Shown here: one piece after another, positions 6,766-8,894 of the stretch
Position numbering within the stretch: position 1 is the first letter of the stretch
Layout of the letters: each line of letters opens with the position of its first letter
NCBI GenBank assembly: GCA_029934755.1
Contig: JAOZLQ010000056.1
Span: 4,030 to 12,923, forward strand
Source of the DNA: Desulfuromusa sp.
Lineage (GTDB): Bacteria; Desulfobacterota; Desulfuromonadia; Desulfuromonadales; Geopsychrobacteraceae
DNA length: 8,894 bases
Direction: 5' to 3'
The notes under the pieces: generated by a model
Seen by the model: only the letters and a program-made list of their open reading frames with translations
Databases searched by the model: none
Told to the model about the DNA's origin: nothing
Translations under genes and position numbers: made by a program

Positions 6766-6933
6766 TTATTCAGCAGAAATAGCATCTACCGGACAAGATT
6801 CAACACAAGCACCACAATCAGTACAAACATCAGGATCAATACTGTAGATATCACCTTCACTGATTGCTTCAACAGGGCAAGTGGGCAAGCAGGCACCACA
6901 AGCAATACATTCGTCTGAAATTACATGAGCCAT
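6766..6933 (-). CDS. 2[4Fe-4S] ferredoxin (clostridial/bacterial type)
   Basis: A 55-residue small electron carrier. Two cluster-binding motifs of the form CxxCxxCxxxCP are complete: Cys9, Cys12, Cys15, Cys19-Pro20 and Cys37, Cys40, Cys43, Cys47-Pro48, with the usual pseudo-twofold repeat (CIACGACLPTCPVEAI and CTDCGACVESCPVDAI). Length and layout match low-potential two-cluster ferredoxins that serve pyruvate:ferredoxin oxidoreductase, hydrogenases and related anaerobic enzymes. There is no extra cysteine and no long loop between cysteines, so the Allochromatium-type variant is excluded. The start is fixed by a perfect AGGAGG (6947-6942) 8 bp upstream. It is a single-gene transcription unit, with its own terminator downstream and a probable promoter upstream, divergent from ackA. 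The redox partner cannot be told from the sequence; being next to acetate kinase is compatible with acetate/pyruvate metabolism but does not prove it. Confidence 0.95.
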   Translation of the reverse strand: MAHVISDECIACGACLPTCPVEAISEGDIYSIDPDVCTDCGACVESCPVDAISAE

Positions 6934-6962
6934 AGGTTTTTCCTCCTAAAATATGAGATGGT

Positions 6963-6979
6963 CACCCGACTATCGGGTG
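6963..6979 (-). other. Perfect inverted repeat in the ferredoxin leader
   Basis: CACCCGA and TCGGGTG form a perfect 7-bp inverted repeat around a 3-base spacer, 29 bp upstream of the ferredoxin ATG and downstream of its proposed -10. In the mRNA it would be a stable GC-rich hairpin close to the ribosome site; as DNA it could be an operator. No T-run follows directly. Confidence 0.4.
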
Positions 6980-6990
6980 CGTTGTTCTGT

Positions 6991-7019
6991 CTTTTATCAG
7001 ATATTCGTCCCGCTGTCCA
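6991..7019 (-). promoter_or_regulatory. Possible promoter of the ferredoxin gene
   Basis: On the minus strand TGGACA (7019-7014) is followed after 17 bp by TAAAAG (6996-6991). The -35 is good (5 of 6), the -10 moderate (4 of 6). Transcription would begin near 6984, just before the inverted repeat, giving a leader of about 50 bases. Confidence 0.35.
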
Positions 7020-7168
7020 GAGCAGAAAAAACCTTGCCATAAAACTGTCATTTAAGCTAGTTTGTTGATAAGTTTTCTAAATAACCTCTTGGAGTAAAAG
7101 GGTTTATTGCCGATAGTGCTGCAGGCAAAAACAACTTTAAATAATACATGGACAAAGGAGATTTAAAT

Positions 7169-8434
7169 ATGGATATCCTAGCTCTGAATTGTGGTAGCTC
7201 TTCAGTAAAATATCAGCTTTTTGACTGGACAAAGAAAGTGGTCATTGCCAAAGGAATGGTCGAACGTGTCACCATTGGTGATTCTTATATTATTCATGAA
7301 GTCCCCGGTCGTGAAACTTATCGGGAAGAATATGAGTGCCCTGATCACAAAACAGCCGTCCACCTGATTGTAAAAATTCTTACAGATAAAACCTATGGGG
7401 TGGTTGAGAACATGAGCAGTATCTCAGCCGTCGGTCATCGAGTTGTACATGGTGGTGAAAAATTCACTAAATCTGTTCTTATCAACGACACCGTACTTGA
7501 CGCTATCAAAGAAGTTCAACACCTCGCTCCACTGCACAATCCCCCTAATATTGCAGGGATTGAAGCAGCGCTGGCAAATCTACCTGACGTTCCCCATATT
7601 GCTATTTTTGATACAGCATTTCACCAATCAATGCCTGAACATGCTTATACTTATCCAGTTCCGTGGGAATGGTATGATAAACATGGCGTAAGGCGTTATG
7701 GTTTTCATGGCACCAGCCATCTCTATGTTTCTAAACGGGCCGCAGTATTACTGGAGAAAGAACCTGAGAACTGCAATATAATCACTATGCATATCGGTAA
7801 CGGGGTTTCACACACTGCAATCAAAAACGGAATTTCAATCGATACTTCCATGGGTCTGACCCCCCTGGAGGGAGCAGTCATGGGGACCCGCTGCGGAGAT
7901 ATTGACCCGGCTATTCCTGCATTTATTATGGAACGTGAAAATTTATCCCCTAAGGAAATAGACAGTGTTCTCAATAAAAAGTCTGGAATTCTGGGTATAA
8001 CCGGTGAATTTACAGATCGTCGAGATGTCATTGAAGCCGCTGAAGCAGGCAATGAACGCTGCACCTTGGCACTGGAGATAGAAAGCTACCGACTCAAAAA
8101 ATATATCGGTTCCTATTGCGCAATCCTTGGCAGACTGGATGCTATCGTCTTTACCGCTGGAGTCGGTGAGATGGGCTGGCTGATACGTGAAAAAGCACTC
8201 GAAGACCTAGAACACATCGGCATCAAACTTGATAAAGAGAAGAACCGCAATACGATGACTCGCAAAGCGGAAACAACAATCACCACACCCGATTCCCCGG
8301 TCAAAGTTTTTGTCATTCCAACCGATGAGGAATTAGTATTTACAGAAGATGTCGTTGCAATTCTGGAAGAAACTTATACAGATCATATGAAATTCAAATA
8401 TTCATTTGCCGAAAATACATTTCAACGCAAGTAG
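7169..8434 (+). CDS. ackA: Acetate kinase
   Basis: Acetate kinase interconverts acetate + ATP and acetyl phosphate + ADP in the cytoplasm, either forming ATP from acetyl phosphate or activating acetate. The start is placed at 7169 because AAAGGAG (7154-7160) lies 8 bp upstream; the in-frame ATG at 7148 lies upstream of that site and would add only seven untypical residues. The 421-residue product has the active-site residues at the numbering used for the Methanosarcina enzyme: Asn7 (LNCGSSS), Arg91 (GHRVVHGG), His123 (LHNPPN), Asp148 (FDTAFHQ), His180 (GFHGTSH), His208 and Asn211 (HIGNG), and Arg241 (MGTRCGD). The C-terminal Glu is within TDEELVF (387-388). One variation: the usual GIGEN motif reads GVGEM, with Met335 in place of Asn. 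No phosphotransacetylase gene is adjacent. A strong hairpin terminator follows 16 bp after the stop, so ackA appears to be transcribed alone. Confidence 0.96.
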   Translation: MDILALNCGSSSVKYQLFDWTKKVVIAKGMVERVTIGDSYIIHEVPGRETYREEYECPDHKTAVHLIVKILTDKTYGVVENMSSISAVGHRVVHGGEKFTKSVLINDTVLDAIKEVQHLAPLHNPPNIAGIEAALANLPDVPHIAIFDTAFHQSMPEHAYTYPVPWEWYDKHGVRRYGFHGTSHLYVSKRAAVLLEKEPENCNIITMHIGNGVSHTAIKNGISIDTSMGLTPLEGAVMGTRCGDIDPAIPAFIMERENLSPKEIDSVLNKKSGILGITGEFTDRRDVIEAAEAGNERCTLALEIESYRLKKYIGSYCAILGRLDAIVFTAGVGEMGWLIREKALEDLEHIGIKLDKEKNRNTMTRKAETTITTPDSPVKVFVIPTDEELVFTEDVVAILEETYTDHMKFKYSFAENTFQRK

Positions 8435-8450
8435 ATATATCAACACGTCT

Positions 8451-8494
8451 AAAAATAAAAAGGTCAGCAGATGATGTTGACCTTTTTATTTTTT
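8451..8494. terminator. Bidirectional intrinsic terminator after ackA
   Basis: A 16-bp perfect inverted repeat (8451-8466 with 8478-8493) extends inward by GCA/TGT, one G:U pair, to a 5-base loop GATGA. The GC-containing core GGTCA/TGACC is flanked by A-rich and T-rich arms, so the RNA of either strand ends in a U-run. It lies between the convergent ackA and minus-strand gene and can serve both. Confidence 0.92.
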
Positions 8495-8547
8495 CTAGCC
8501 ATTTCCAATAACCTGACCTCTGTTCTTCTATTATGGGAATGGAGAAC

Positions 8548-8894
8548 TTAGTAATATTCCTCTCCGTAATCAGGAATCTGATCAAACCAATCAGGCTGGC
8601 TACGTGCTTCAGCCAGAGCGATTTCTGTCTGGGCGATCATTTTCTCCCGATCTTTAGGGTAATTACCTGCTAAATTCAGAATATTGGACACATGATTTGA
8701 GCGCAAAATTGTTTTTTGCGGTTGCAAGTGTTTAACAATCATCAGCGCTTCCTCAATAATTTCACCGTTTTTAAGCGGCTCAATCAGCGCAAAATAAGCA
8801 TCGTTATTGCGCCGAAACATTGTCAATAATGAGAAGTATTCAGGAGATAACTGGTTGATCCATTCAGCCGTCGCAATAGCATGCTCACGGCTGA
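8548..8894 (-). CDS. C-terminal part of a probable radical SAM family protein, truncated by window end
   Basis: The minus-strand frame is open from the window edge (8894) to TAA at 8550-8548, giving the last 115 residues of a longer protein. The TTG at 8826 and ATG at 8820 are internal, because the frame continues upstream (EWINQLSPEYFSLLTMF). The sequence is helical, with a section (TILRSNHVSNILNLAG, then NYPKDREKMIAQTEIALAEA) that resembles from memory the C-terminal tail of radical SAM proteins common in Geobacter-like bacteria, where an R-x-NH-x-SN segment is followed by L-x-G and P-x-D. It ends with DWFDQIPDYGEEYY. The CxxxCxxC iron-sulfur motif that would prove the family lies outside the window. 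The coding assignment is firm; the family assignment is tentative. It converges on ackA and shares its terminator. Confidence 0.6.
   Translation of the reverse strand, partial: SREHAIATAEWINQLSPEYFSLLTMFRRNNDAYFALIEPLKNGEIIEEALMIVKHLQPQKTILRSNHVSNILNLAGNYPKDREKMIAQTEIALAEARSQPDWFDQIPDYGEEYY

Noticed and set aside
7034..7117. Candidate ackA promoters (for example TTGGAG, 17 bp, GATAGT at 7089-7117)
   Set aside because: All combinations match consensus poorly at one or both elements, and several are equally likely. No sigma-54 GG/GC signature was seen either.

Overview
The window looks like core chromosome of an anaerobic Gram-negative bacterium, most likely a Desulfuromonas/Pelobacter/Geobacter-type deltaproteobacterium (Desulfuromonadota). 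This is inferred from gene content: an outer-membrane TolC-type channel and a signal-peptide-bearing DUF1573 protein, a clostridial-type 2[4Fe-4S] ferredoxin, acetate kinase, an MJ0042 zinc-ribbon/DUF3426 protein, and c-di-GMP and HDOD signalling proteins. No transposase, integrase, phage gene or CRISPR array is visible.

Positions 1-3574 (+ strand) form a tight three-gene run: the C-terminal part of a c-di-GMP phosphodiesterase (EAL domain, catalytic residues intact), an HDOD-domain protein 14 bp downstream, and a TolC-family protein 3 bp after that. The TolC protein has a C-terminal extension that I read as two SPOR-like repeats. Together they suggest c-di-GMP-linked control of surface export or adhesion, but no ABC transporter, membrane-fusion protein or secreted substrate lies in view.

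Positions 3575-4760 hold a tRNA-Arg(CCG), a 56-residue glycine-rich membrane protein, and a convergent gene for an exported DUF1573 protein. That gene is divergent from hpt (hypoxanthine phosphoribosyltransferase), and each has its own recognisable promoter in the shared 163-bp intergenic region. hpt is followed on the same strand by a zinc-ribbon/transmembrane/DUF3426 protein, with no clear terminator between them.

Positions 6646-8894 hold a minus-strand 55-residue ferredoxin gene with a good terminator, a strong ribosome binding site and a hairpin in its leader. Next comes ackA (421 aa, with the usual active-site residues) on the plus strand. A long hairpin that can terminate both strands separates ackA from a convergent, truncated minus-strand gene that resembles the C-terminus of a radical SAM protein.

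Most of the window is ordinary. The best candidate for something under-described is the EAL-HDOD-TolC run and its TolC-tandem-SPOR architecture. No completely new system can be claimed from this sequence alone.
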